Source of the DNA: Prochlorococcus sp. AG-402-G10
GTDB lineage: Bacteria; Cyanobacteriota; Cyanobacteriia; PCC-6307; Cyanobiaceae
DNA: 64,000 bases
Direction of reading: 5' to 3'
NCBI GenBank assembly: GCA_003279445.1
Contig: QCHT01000001.1
Location: 1 to 64,000 of the forward strand
Shown here: positions 7,301 through 15,617 of the stretch, piece by piece
Position numbering within the stretch: position 1 is the stretch's first letter
How the letters are laid out: every line of letters begins with the position of its first letter
Notes under the pieces: generated by a model
What the model was told of the DNA's origin: nothing
Databases searched by the model: none
What the model saw: only the letters and a program-made list of their open reading frames with translations
Position numbers and translations under genes: made by a program

Positions 7301-7882
7301 ATGACTTTTAAAATTGAGGAACTTGATTGGCAATACCTTTTACCTAATCTTACGAAATTTTCATTTCATTTGGACTCAACTTTTTAGAACTTTAGATAGT
7401 ATTGACTTGGCATATTTCAAGCCGCCTTTTATTAGAGTCATATCGAGGATTGACTTCTCATCTTCTTCATTTTGATCTAAGTCACCTATTGTCAAACGTT
7501 TTTGGAATAGTTATAGCTAGAAACTTATTGAAGGAATTAGAACTTACTAGCGCATATCTTTTTCTTGTTCTTGTCTAATTTCTAATCCCTTATATTTTTT
7601 CCTTCAATGGTTAGTAGACATATGTCTCTTAAAAAACTAGTGTCTCCTTTAATAGGGTTTAGTGGAATTCTTTACGGTATAGATTCTTTTATTTTGTTGA
7701 GTTCAATTTATTGGAAAAGAGAATTCTTAAATTTTCATCTTGGCTTAACTCGTAAGTCTAAAGTATCAAATGTAATGTTTGTTTTAACTGGTTTGGGTCT
7801 TTGTTTTTTCCTTTTTATAAAGATCAGTTTGTTGTCACACCTCACAGGCATAATTTCAGGATGCTTTCTTTTTCTTTTTTAA
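7301..7882 (+). pseudogene. Rhomboid-family intramembrane protease, disrupted
   Basis: Three blocks in different frames line up as one rhomboid protein. Block 1 (7301-7387) reads LDWQYLLPNLTKFSFHLDST, then stops appear, with family-like residues (LGIFQAAFY) continuing in the same frame. Block 2 (7435-7578) reads YRGLTSHLLHFDLSHLLSNV, which contains the rhomboid H-x-x-x-N motif. Block 3 is the open frame 7607-7882 (91 aa) with the catalytic Ser in GFSGILYG (Ser19 of that frame) and the catalytic His in SHLTGIISG (His78). Several stops and frame changes separate the blocks, so no intact protease can be made. The 3' fragment alone could still be translated. Confidence 0.75.
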
Positions 7883-7936
7883 GCATAATAAAAAATTAGT
7901 TCTATTTTTAATACCACAAAAAAACTTTTAAATCTA

Positions 7937-7977
7937 AAAAGCGGGTTGAGAGATCTTTGATCTCCTAACCCGCTTTT
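7937..7977. terminator. Strong bidirectional terminator hairpin
   Basis: The stem pairs AAAAGCGGGTT (from 7937) with AACCCGCTTTT (to 7977), extended inward by imperfect GAGAGATC/GATCTCCT pairing. A-tract and T-tract flanks make it a terminator on both strands. It separates the rhomboid remnant from the convergent gene at 8000. Confidence 0.8.
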
Positions 7978-7999
7978 AGAACTGACTATTTGAATTGTC

Positions 8000-8518
8000 T
8001 TACTTCGAAGCTTGAGCTGGTGGGGTTGTTGATTTAGGAGCACTCTTTGCACGCCTCGCACGTCTAGCCGGCCTGGCTGTAGTAGCTTTTTTATTAGACG
8101 ATGGCTTTGCTGCAACACTTTTCTTTGAGCTTGCCTTCTTAACAGTAGAAGCCTTGGTCTTTGTGCTTTTTGCCTTTGGTTTTACCTTGGTTGCTTTCTT
8201 GTCTGATGCCGGCTTAGCAGCTTTTGTTCCCTTCCGAGTCCGATGGCTTAATATTAGTGCCCATTCATCGGCACTAATATTTGCTGGCTTGTTGCCATGA
8301 GCTTCAGAAACTTTGGCAGCCTTTTCGATATCTTTAATTAGATTGCTCCAAGAAGAAGCATATCGCTTGTCTGACTGTGACTTTGCGCCACTCTCAACTA
8401 AGGATTCTACTACTCCTGCAGCAGTGATTTTTTTACGTCGCCGGTTGAAGATTTCCTTTTGAAGTTGGGCAATTAAGGCATCTGCCTTTGCACTGAGCTT
8501 GATGGTTAATTGAGACAT
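8000..8518 (-). CDS. Histone-H1-like protein with a ribbon-helix-helix-like N-terminus
   Basis: 172 aa. Residues 1-45 (a beta strand LTIKLSA, then two helices ending VVESLVESG) look like a ribbon-helix-helix DNA-binding fold. A middle helical part (SSWSNLIKDIEKAAKV, ISADEWALILSHR) follows. From about residue 95 the chain is a repetitive Lys/Ala/Ser/Pro tail like eukaryotic H1 or bacterial HctA-like proteins. It is probably a nucleoid-associated protein; this is inference from composition. ATG start, and a strong hairpin lies directly downstream. Confidence 0.75.
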   Translation of the reverse strand: MSQLTIKLSAKADALIAQLQKEIFNRRRKKITAAGVVESLVESGAKSQSDKRYASSWSNLIKDIEKAAKVSEAHGNKPANISADEWALILSHRTRKGTKAAKPASDKKATKVKPKAKSTKTKASTVKKASSKKSVAAKPSSNKKATTARPARRARRAKSAPKSTTPPAQASK

Positions 8519-8704
8519 CGATAAAAATTACCTATATTAATATCTACCACAAAAAGGGGCATTACTCAACTAAAGCTCTATTTTTAGGAGACAATAGTGC
8601 TGCTAATGAAAACCTAATAAGAATCGATAGGTTTAATGTTCCACAGGAATTTCAATGTAGACATACATTTTGGCCTTGCTAGTAATGATAATTACCAGAC
8701 TTAC

Positions 8705-8902
8705 TTAGGCGGCTCTTTTCTGCGACTGTTGGAGGAGTTTCCTTGCCCTTTTACGTTTAACACTCTTGTTCATTTCCTCCGTTAACTTGATATATCTGTG
8801 CATAGCATCCCTGTTGGCAAAACCTTTTTCTGCTTTTCTTTTTTCTTCCTGCTTGACTTGTAGCAGGAGCTCTGTCATTGATCTTAGTATGGGGAAAACC
8901 AT
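8705..8902 (-). CDS. Small basic coiled-coil-like protein, 65 aa
   Basis: Alternate ATG starts at 8902 and 8878 are possible; the second gives 57 aa beginning MTELLLQVKQEEKRKAEKGF. The sequence is nearly all charged helix with a basic C-terminus (KRKRARKLLQQSQKRAA), which suggests nucleic-acid or ribosome association. No family is recognised. Confidence 0.55.
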   Translation of the reverse strand: MVFPILRSMTELLLQVKQEEKRKAEKGFANRDAMHRYIKLTEEMNKSVKRKRARKLLQQSQKRAA

Positions 8903-9074
8903 TAGCTCTTTTTTGAAATCTGTCTATTTTGAGATTTTAGAAGCAATTCTTCATTCTTGACTCTATTTTGAACTGAAGTTATGTACGTCAGGTCATAAGT
9001 AGACAAGCCTTGGATATTAGGATCGAAAAGGTTGCTTGAATTTTTCCTATGCCTAGGTTGTTGATACATCAAAT

Positions 9075-9203
9075 TCATTTTTTTTTAATTCTAATGCTTA
9101 TTCTTTGTTCTTCAAGCCATTCTTCTGATATCACTGACTGTTGTTCTCTCTTCCTGATCCTTCCTCCTTTGTCCATCGGATTTTGAGCAGTTAGTGGGCC
9201 CAT
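9075..9203 (-). CDS. Small basic protein, 42 aa
   Basis: ATG at 9203, TGA at 9075-9077. The sequence (MGPLTAQNPMDKGGRIRKRE, then EEWLEEQRISIRIKKK) has a coherent charged pattern with a helix and a basic tail. The frame lies in a stretch that otherwise holds no gene. I do not recognise it. Confidence 0.4.
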   Translation of the reverse strand: MGPLTAQNPMDKGGRIRKREQQSVISEEWLEEQRISIRIKKK

Positions 9204-9273
9204 CCCTATGCATCGAAAAATGTAACGGTTTCTTTCCCTGATAGGAAGTTCAGAAACTCAGATATATCCGTTT

Positions 9274-9399
9274 ATGACTTTTGAAAACTTCTTCGAATTA
9301 ATATTTGAGCAAATCATTGAAACTTGTAAACAACATTCTTTAATAATTAGAATCAAGCCTATTGCTCTCTTGTTACAGCATTACTTTTTTATAGAATGA
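9274..9399 (+). CDS. Possible 41-aa helical mini-protein
   Basis: ATG 9274 to TGA 9397-9399. The peptide starts TFENFFELIFEQIIETCKQH and continues hydrophobic/basic. The amphipathic pattern is compatible with a gene, but AT-rich random sequence can give the same composition. I see nothing else in 9204-9456. Confidence 0.25.
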   Translation: MTFENFFELIFEQIIETCKQHSLIIRIKPIALLLQHYFFIE

Positions 9400-9456
9400 G
9401 ACTATTTAGCAACTAGTTCATACTGATTCTATATGACATACCGATCATCAGAAAGA

Positions 9457-9660
9457 CTATTCAGGGAAAACTTCCTTATACAATGAAAAAGCCCCGGCAA
9501 CAGATATGACAGCCCCAAGTGAATAAGTTATGAATTTACCTTTCTCGCCTGCTTCGTAGACGTTCGTTACTACTAGCCCATAATCAATAATTGAGCTGAG
9601 TACAAACCACGCTATTGCCCATCCGCAAGCATATAGAAGAAGACTAAGGGAGTGGTTCAT
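9457..9660 (-). CDS. Two-helix small membrane protein, 67 aa
   Basis: An ATG-started protein with two predicted spans: LLLYACGWAIAWFVLSSII and the later YSLGAVISVAGAFSLY, joined by a short loop (VTNVYEAGEKGKF). The C-terminus is KEVFPE. Orphan; the family is not recognised. Confidence 0.6.
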   Translation of the reverse strand: MNHSLSLLLYACGWAIAWFVLSSIIDYGLVVTNVYEAGEKGKFITYSLGAVISVAGAFSLYKEVFPE

Positions 9661-10049
9661 CGTGACAACATATTTGTTTTGGTTATAAATAGTTCATGTT
9701 TTAAGTAAAAGTTCTATTACGTTTAGAGTTCTTTATGAGACTTAATTAAAAGTCATAAAAATACCTATAATCTCTAGTTAGAGCCTCATTTTAGTTATTA
9801 ATACCCACAGATCATTAACTCCATTGATGAGGAACCCTTCTTGCTAGATTTAAGTGTAAATACTCTCTTTTTGCACAGTTTTCTGAGCCTTGAGCTATAG
9901 GTTTGCCTGCTTTCACATCTAGGTTCTGAGAAAAATACCTTAAGTTAACCATTCCTGGTTCTAAATTAGAAAAAACTTTCCTCCTCTAGCCCAACAGTTT
10001 GAAAAACGTTCTTCTCTCTGGCCTTAATGGTCAGGCTTTGGCAGTGAAG

Positions 10050-11150
10050 ATGACTGACATACCAAGCATGTCAGCTATTACCAGTGTCGTTCCAACTCGA
10101 TGCTTTACACGTCAAACACTTACCTCTCTGGCGTATCTGTGCCAGTCAATTTTCATACAGGCAATTGTAGTTGTAATTGGTTTTTCTATACCTCTCAAAT
10201 TATCAATGGTTTTGGTATGGATTGTATATGCAATGATTTCAGGAACTACTGCTATGGGTTTTTGGGTTATTGCACATGAGTGTGGTCATGGTGCTTTCTC
10301 AAATAATCGAAGGTTAGAGACAGTCATTGGATACCTTTTGCACACGATTCTTTTAGTGCCTTACTTCTCCTGGCAAAGGTCCCATTCAATCCATCATAGA
10401 TTTACTAATCACATAACAGATGGTGAAACACATGTTCCTTTAGTGATTGGAGCTAATGGCATTAGTGAACAGGCTGGAGGTGATGAAGAAATAGCCTATT
10501 CTCAATCTATTGGGAAGACAACTTTTGGTATTTTGCAGCTTATTCTTCACTTATTGCTTGGGTGGCCTGCCTATTTAATTGCGGGTAAAACTGGTGGACC
10601 TAAGTATGGACTCTCGAATCACTTTTGGCCAAGGGCACCTTTTTCTAAGACAATGTGGCCTGGAAACTGGCCTAAGAAAGTTTGGATGTCAGATTTTGGG
10701 ATAGGAATTTTTTTATGTATATTATTTTATTGGGGATGGAATTTTGGCATCATGTCAGTTATGACTATTTACTTTGCACCTCTGCTAGTAGTTAATTGCT
10801 GGTTGGTTGTCTACACATGGTTGCATCACACTGATACTGATGTCCCACATTTATCTGGCTCAGACTTTTCTTTTATGAGGGGAGCCTTTCTTTCAATTGA
10901 CCGACCTTATGGGAAAATTTTGAATTTTCTTCATCATCATATCGGCTCCACTCATGTGATTCATCATATAGCACCTTCAGTCCCTCATTATCATGCAAAG
11001 GAGGCAACTCGAGCGATTAAGGAGGCTTTCCCAAAGATTTATCTTTTCAACCCCACTCCTATACATAGAGCTCTGTGGATGATCGCAAGTAATTGTGTTG
11101 CTGTTAAAGCTGAGAAAGGAAGCTTTAGATATCTTTGGCAAAAGCCTTAG
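10050..11150 (+). CDS. Membrane fatty-acid desaturase (DesA/FAD2-like)
   Basis: A di-iron acyl-lipid desaturase. The three histidine boxes are present: HECGH (residues 93-97 counted from TTG 9999), HSIHH a little further on (about 129-133), and HVIHH near residue 317, each flanked by long hydrophobic segments. Flanking text (GHGAFSNNRRLETVIGYLLH, VPYFSWQRSH, VPHYHAKEA) is closest to the Delta12/omega-3 plant- and cyanobacterial-type branch, not DesC. It introduces double bonds into membrane-lipid acyl chains using ferredoxin. I prefer ATG 10050; TTG 9999 would add 17 residues without obvious similarity. A second desaturase lies at 12874. Confidence 0.9.
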   Translation: MTDIPSMSAITSVVPTRCFTRQTLTSLAYLCQSIFIQAIVVVIGFSIPLKLSMVLVWIVYAMISGTTAMGFWVIAHECGHGAFSNNRRLETVIGYLLHTILLVPYFSWQRSHSIHHRFTNHITDGETHVPLVIGANGISEQAGGDEEIAYSQSIGKTTFGILQLILHLLLGWPAYLIAGKTGGPKYGLSNHFWPRAPFSKTMWPGNWPKKVWMSDFGIGIFLCILFYWGWNFGIMSVMTIYFAPLLVVNCWLVVYTWLHHTDTDVPHLSGSDFSFMRGAFLSIDRPYGKILNFLHHHIGSTHVIHHIAPSVPHYHAKEATRAIKEAFPKIYLFNPTPIHRALWMIASNCVAVKAEKGSFRYLWQKP

Positions 11151-11331
11151 ATAGCTTCTCCTTGAGTCATCGCTTCTTTATAGATTCTAAGGAAGTAAAA
11201 AATCTGTTCATTTTTAATTGAACTAATTTTTTGGACAAGATTGTTTTATAACGAAAGGAAGGAATATTTGACTATAAGGATTGAAATCAGTTCTCTAGCT
11301 GTTAGAAAAAGCTTAGTAATTTTGAACATGA

Positions 11332-11781
11332 ATGACTGTTAGCACTTATCTCAAGGATCAAAAAAGAGATGTTAGCTCTAAATTTCATATAGTTAGAGAT
11401 CAATTAGAATTAACTTATGAGTTAATTCAAGAACAAGTTTTTTCAAAATTTCATAGCACTGAGAAGAGTCCTACAGCTATGAAACTCAATGCTGGTAAAA
11501 CTCCTTCTAAGTCTTCAGATGAATCTTTCCTTATAGCGTTGAGGGGAACCATTGCAACTTTTTTAAGCTCTTCAGATTTAGCAGGAGTTTTAGAGAGGAA
11601 TTGGAAGACCATGATTGAAAGACGGATTGACTGGACTCGTGGAAGATTTACTGGAACAGTCGAGAAAATAATTTTAACGAGTGGTGTTATTCGTGAAAAG
11701 ACATTTCTAACAGCGAAGGGCAACAAGATTATTATTAAGCGCTCAGAGCTAGGGATGTTTATTAGATTATTTGAAGCTTGA
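11332..11781 (+). CDS. Hypothetical basic protein, 149 aa
   Basis: A soluble, Lys/Ser-rich protein from ATG 11332. The first third is helical (KFHIVRDQLELTYELIQEQV), a low-complexity linker with many Lys and Ser follows, and the C-terminal third (RRIDWTRGRFTGTVEKIILT) appears folded. It lies between the two desaturases. No domain is recognised. Confidence 0.65.
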   Translation: MTVSTYLKDQKRDVSSKFHIVRDQLELTYELIQEQVFSKFHSTEKSPTAMKLNAGKTPSKSSDESFLIALRGTIATFLSSSDLAGVLERNWKTMIERRIDWTRGRFTGTVEKIILTSGVIREKTFLTAKGNKIIIKRSELGMFIRLFEA

Positions 11782-11895
11782 TTTTAGAAAATTCATTAAT
11801 ATGATTTTATTTTGAGGCGGATAACTTGGTTGCTAAAACGTTAATGTCGGCCTTTAAATTTTCAAAGCCTAAAATTCTAATAGCTTTTAGATTCA

Positions 11896-12288
11896 ATGAG
11901 AAAACTTAGTTGGGATGATTTTGACTCTTCTTTAAATCAGATTACTTATGATTGTAGGTATAAGAAGTTCTCAGGGGTATATGGTTTTCCTAGGGGAGGA
12001 CTTTGCCTGTCAGTTGCCATAAGCCATTTATTGACTATTCCATTTCTCAGAGAGCCTATACCTAACTCATTAGTAGTAGATGATGTTTATGAGACAGGGT
12101 TGACTTTAAATAAAATCAAAAGGCTTTCTGGGGTTACAGCATTTGTTTGGTTTAGCAAAGTTGAACCAATCTGGTGGAATGCTGTAGAAGTATGTGATGC
12201 TTCAGAGTGGCTTGTTTTCCCCTGGGAGAACCCTGTGCTAGCAGAGCAAGATAGAGAGTCTTTTCAACTTAGGCGAGGTAAATTGTAA
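11896..12288 (+). CDS. Phosphoribosyltransferase-like protein
   Basis: A 130-aa type-I PRTase-like protein. It has a YGFPRGGLCLSVAISHLL segment near residue 29 and the PRPP-binding signature SLVVDDVYETGLTL near residue 58. It is shorter than typical adenine/orotate PRTases, and the C-terminal hood is reduced to VEVCDASEWLVFPWENP, which resembles the xanthine-PRT-like small group. The substrate is unknown. ATG start and no operon partner. Confidence 0.8.
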   Translation: MRKLSWDDFDSSLNQITYDCRYKKFSGVYGFPRGGLCLSVAISHLLTIPFLREPIPNSLVVDDVYETGLTLNKIKRLSGVTAFVWFSKVEPIWWNAVEVCDASEWLVFPWENPVLAEQDRESFQLRRGKL

Positions 12289-12443
12289 TAGTAAAATTAA
12301 TCAAAGAAGCTAATGTTCTAGCTTCGCTATGTGAACTCTCTCAGAAATGGTAGTAACACGAGATATAGAATAGATACGACCAAGTTTGATTGAATGTAGA
12401 TTCTTTCTTGTTAATCGATTAAATTATAGGAAAACTTCTTCAC

Positions 12444-12692
12444 ATGATTCTTTTAAAGATAACCAATGCTTCTGAAGTAGTAAAAGCTAAGGCAGGCAAG
12501 CTGTTCGAGAAAATGACACCTGATAGGATTGATCAGAAGTTAGTGGAAGACCAAGTCATCCAGTCAATGATTGAACAACTTACATTAGAAGGTCTTAAAG
12601 GGGAAATTTCTAGTGTGAAAGGGTTAGAACTTCAGGGGACTTCACTTTTGACCAAGAGTAGTTTCGTTATTAAAGAGACTAAAACATTTTAG
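12444..12692 (+). CDS. Hypothetical small protein, 82 aa
   Basis: An ATG-started soluble protein with amphipathic helix (NASEVVKAKAGKLFEKM), a second helix (VEDQVIQSMIEQLTLEGL) and a beta-like C-terminus (LQGTSLLTKSSFVIKE). The regular fold pattern and good codon use support a real gene. It resembles conserved cyanobacterial small proteins of unknown function. Confidence 0.65.
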   Translation: MILLKITNASEVVKAKAGKLFEKMTPDRIDQKLVEDQVIQSMIEQLTLEGLKGEISSVKGLELQGTSLLTKSSFVIKETKTF

Positions 12693-12873
12693 ATGTTGAT
12701 TCAACGTTAGCTTTTTTGATGGCCAGAAAACATTGATTTTTAATATCTTTATTGAGTTTTTTCATCTTTAAAGAGGTGTTGATGAGAGATTGATAACTTT
12801 GGATCTTCCCTGTTGGCCGGGAAAAATAAAATGTAGGAAAGAATTGACCTTTAGACTTTTTTAAGGCAATTGA

Positions 12874-14025
12874 ATGCGATACTTATTAGGCAGCTGGAAG
12901 AACTTGGTAGAACTTACAAAGAATCAAGCAATTAAAAGGTCTGATTTTGTTATTGCTCCATATTTGCATAGGAGTAATGCTAAGGCATCCTGGCAAGTTT
13001 TAATAACAATTCTACCAATTGCAGGACTTTGGATTTTAATAGAATCTATATCTAAATCAGGGTTATCCGATGCTCTAAAGATCATGCAAATTGCACCTTC
13101 TCTGGTGCTTTTGACTTTATTTTCATCACGAACATTCTCTTTAATGCACGATTGTGGACATGGATCCCTTTTTCGAACCCGTTGGCTTAACAGATTAGTT
13201 GGTTTTTTCCTTGGAGTAATAAATGCAATTCCGCAACACCCTTGGTCAAGGGATCATGCCTTTCACCATAGACATAATGGTGATTGGGAGATATACCGTG
13301 GCCCGGTTGATGTACTTACTCTCGAGGATTACCAAGAATTGTCGAGAGTAAATAAGTTTTGGTATTCAGTTAGTCGTCATTGGTTGATGTTATTTCCTGG
13401 AGGCTTTTTTTACCTTGTTATTAAGCCTCGGGTTGCTCTTTTAATGGCAATAACACATTTCTTCTTGTCACTATTAACTGAATTTGTACATAGCTGCATT
13501 AAAAGAGACTTTATGAATCTATTTAGATTTAAAACTAGATTCAAGGCCTATCACACGGGTTACGGCGATACACTCCCTGAGAATATGGATTTATTTTTTA
13601 ACAATTTACTTGTTATAACCTCTTGGGTCTTGATGAGTCGATGGCTTGGATTTGCCTTATTCCTAACTTGCTATTCTATAGTTATGACTGCCTCAGCAGC
13701 AATATTCATTTGTATCTTTTTTGTTCAGCACAACTTTAAAGGTTCATATGCAAATGCAACTGCTCAATGGAGTTCTCTGCGTGGTGCAATTGATGGTAGT
13801 AGTAATTTGAATTTACCTGGGATCTTAAACTGGTTTTTGGCAGACATCTCCTATCACAGTATTCATCACTTATGTGATCGCATCCCTAACTATAATTTGC
13901 GTGATTGTCATAATCGCAATAAGCACTTACTTTTAAATGCAAGATATCTAAGAATTAGAGATATTCCAGGGTGTTTCAAGTATATTCTTTGGGACAGGAA
14001 AGCTCAGAAGCTTTCAACTACATAA
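12874..14025 (+). CDS. Second membrane fatty-acid desaturase (DesA-like)
   Basis: A 383-aa di-iron desaturase-family protein with boxes HDCGH (about residue 90), HAFHH (about 129) and HSIHH (about 328), between long hydrophobic stretches. The tail PNYNLRDCHN matches the DesA-type pattern after the third box (IPSYNLR in characterised Delta12 enzymes). It belongs to the same superfamily as the protein at 10050 but to a clearly different branch. Likely substrate: membrane-lipid acyl chains; a carotenoid hydroxylase/ketolase role is less likely given the DesA-type tail. ATG start, single gene. Confidence 0.85.
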   Translation: MRYLLGSWKNLVELTKNQAIKRSDFVIAPYLHRSNAKASWQVLITILPIAGLWILIESISKSGLSDALKIMQIAPSLVLLTLFSSRTFSLMHDCGHGSLFRTRWLNRLVGFFLGVINAIPQHPWSRDHAFHHRHNGDWEIYRGPVDVLTLEDYQELSRVNKFWYSVSRHWLMLFPGGFFYLVIKPRVALLMAITHFFLSLLTEFVHSCIKRDFMNLFRFKTRFKAYHTGYGDTLPENMDLFFNNLLVITSWVLMSRWLGFALFLTCYSIVMTASAAIFICIFFVQHNFKGSYANATAQWSSLRGAIDGSSNLNLPGILNWFLADISYHSIHHLCDRIPNYNLRDCHNRNKHLLLNARYLRIRDIPGCFKYILWDRKAQKLSTT

Positions 14026-14169
14026 TCTTCTTTTCTAACAGTTTTTTCTTGCCTTGCTTTATAGAGATAGAAAAACATACATGCTCAATGAGTCAACTCA
14101 AAAATGTCTAAAATTTAGAATCTCCTTATTGCTTATTTGTAAGGGGATTGTTTTATCCATTTAGTTCTT

Positions 14170-14433
14170 GTGAAGAAACTTTTATTTAATCTTTCTATAG
14201 CTTTTGCGACATTTCTCATAGTTGTTTTTTCTCTTGCTATAAGGGTAGATGCCTATTCTCAGGATCAATATCAGGAATGTGTTCTTGCAGTTAAAGCTAA
14301 TCCTGTAGTTGTTGGTATTCCCGAGGTGGCCCTTGAATCTTTCTGTGATTGTGCTCTAAGCGCAATTATAGATGAAGGTAATAATGATGAAAACTCTGCT
14401 AAGCAATGTGCCAAAGAGACCTTAAATAATTAG
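14170..14433 (+). CDS. Small secreted cysteine-containing protein, 87 aa
   Basis: GTG start at 14170. An N-terminal signal sequence (two Lys, then FNLSIAFATFLIVVFSLAI, cleavage likely after RVDA) is followed by a mature part of about 60 residues with four Cys (in ECVLAV, SFCDCA, KQCAKE). The Cys pattern suggests two disulphides in the periplasm or lumen. Family not recognised. Confidence 0.65.
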   Translation: MKKLLFNLSIAFATFLIVVFSLAIRVDAYSQDQYQECVLAVKANPVVVGIPEVALESFCDCALSAIIDEGNNDENSAKQCAKETLNN

Positions 14434-14996
14434 CTAATGGCAGCGTTTACTCATGAATTTTGAAATTTGTACTGTAATTGCTAATTCTATTAAAAGAACA
14501 CAGTTCATTTCTATGTCGAAAACTTCTAAGAAAAGTGCAGGCTTATTGAAAAGAATGGCGAAGATTTCCCGTTAAATTGCAAATATCTTGCTCTAGTCTG
14601 TTAGATCTTTGTTTAGAGTTCTTTCCTGAGTCCTTTTAAAATGGGTTTTCCACACTGTTCTTTATGTATTTCTTTAGCAGGACTCTCAATTTCTTTGGCT
14701 GTATCAAGAGTTACAATGATCTACAAACTCAAAAGTCTTACCACTTCAGTTTTGTAAATATCAAGAAAACTTCTTACTTTAGATTAACCAAAAAATAACT
14801 TATGAGAAGCATTCCATTTTTCTTAAGTTAGAAGCAACTGAGAAATAAAACTAAATTTTGTTGATATTTCTAATTTTAGGAATACTCATGTAGTCGTAGG
14901 AAATGATGAAAGCAAGTTTAGTTTTGATTTAACGGTCTTTTTTTAGATTAATTGCTAGACAATATGACATACACTAATTTTTCTGCTTAGGAAGTT
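14434..14996. other. 560-base intergenic stretch with two tiny open frames
   Basis: No clear gene. On the + strand, 14513-14575 encodes a 20-residue Lys-rich peptide (MSKTSKKSAGLLKRMAKISR). On the - strand, 14613-14720 is open without ATG and reads protein-like (KEIESPAKEIHKEQCGKPIL), perhaps a fragment of a decayed gene. The remainder is AT-rich, with nothing recognisable. Confidence 0.25.
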
Positions 14997-15335
14997 ATGC
15001 CTTTTATTAATGTTCGAACTTCTATTTCTAGTATCGAAAACCCAGAACTGCTCCTTCAAGAACTCTCTAGGGAATTGGCTGTCATGACTGGTAAACCAGA
15101 AAAATATGTTATGGCCTTATTAGAAACAGATGTCCCAATGCTATTTTCTGGTTCCAAAGACCCTTCTTGTTATATAGAAATTAAATCGATAGGTGCAATT
15201 AAGCCTTCTGATATGTCAGAAGTTTTTTGCAAGATGGTTTCTAGTAAGACGGGCATTCCCAGTAGTCGTATTTATATTAGATTTGAAGATATACCAGCAA
15301 AAGATTGGGGGTGGGACGGAAGGACTTTTGGGTGA
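14997..15335 (+). CDS. MIF-family tautomerase
   Basis: A 112-aa member of the macrophage migration inhibitory factor family. The catalytic N-terminal Pro2 follows the initiator Met, and the conserved Lys33 lies in MTGKPEKYVM. The segment IKSIGAIKPSD and the C-terminal WGWDGRTFG match the family. Members act as trimers with keto-enol tautomerase activity; MIF homologues are known from Prochlorococcus, with unclear biological role. ATG start. An imperfect hairpin (AAACCTAAAAATA near 15337 pairing with TATTTTTGGTTT) and a T-run lie just downstream as a possible terminator. Confidence 0.9.
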   Translation: MPFINVRTSISSIENPELLLQELSRELAVMTGKPEKYVMALLETDVPMLFSGSKDPSCYIEIKSIGAIKPSDMSEVFCKMVSSKTGIPSSRIYIRFEDIPAKDWGWDGRTFG

Positions 15336-15617
15336 AAAAACCTAAAAATAGTTTAGATTATTTTTGGTTTGAAATTAATTTTTTTTTACTTAGAGGATAA
15401 GGCGTAGTTCTTTTTCTGAATTTTAACTTTGTGATTTCTTCATTCAAGGCAGAAATCTAATGAGCATATTTTAGTAAGTTCATAATGGGACACAAAAGGT
15501 AACGTTTATATTAAATGAGATGCTTCAGCTCTCAATAAAGGTCTGAAAAAGGCTTTCTTTAAAGATTCAGATATTCATAAGCTATGAGGTGATTATCAAA
15601 TTTATTCTTACCGATTG

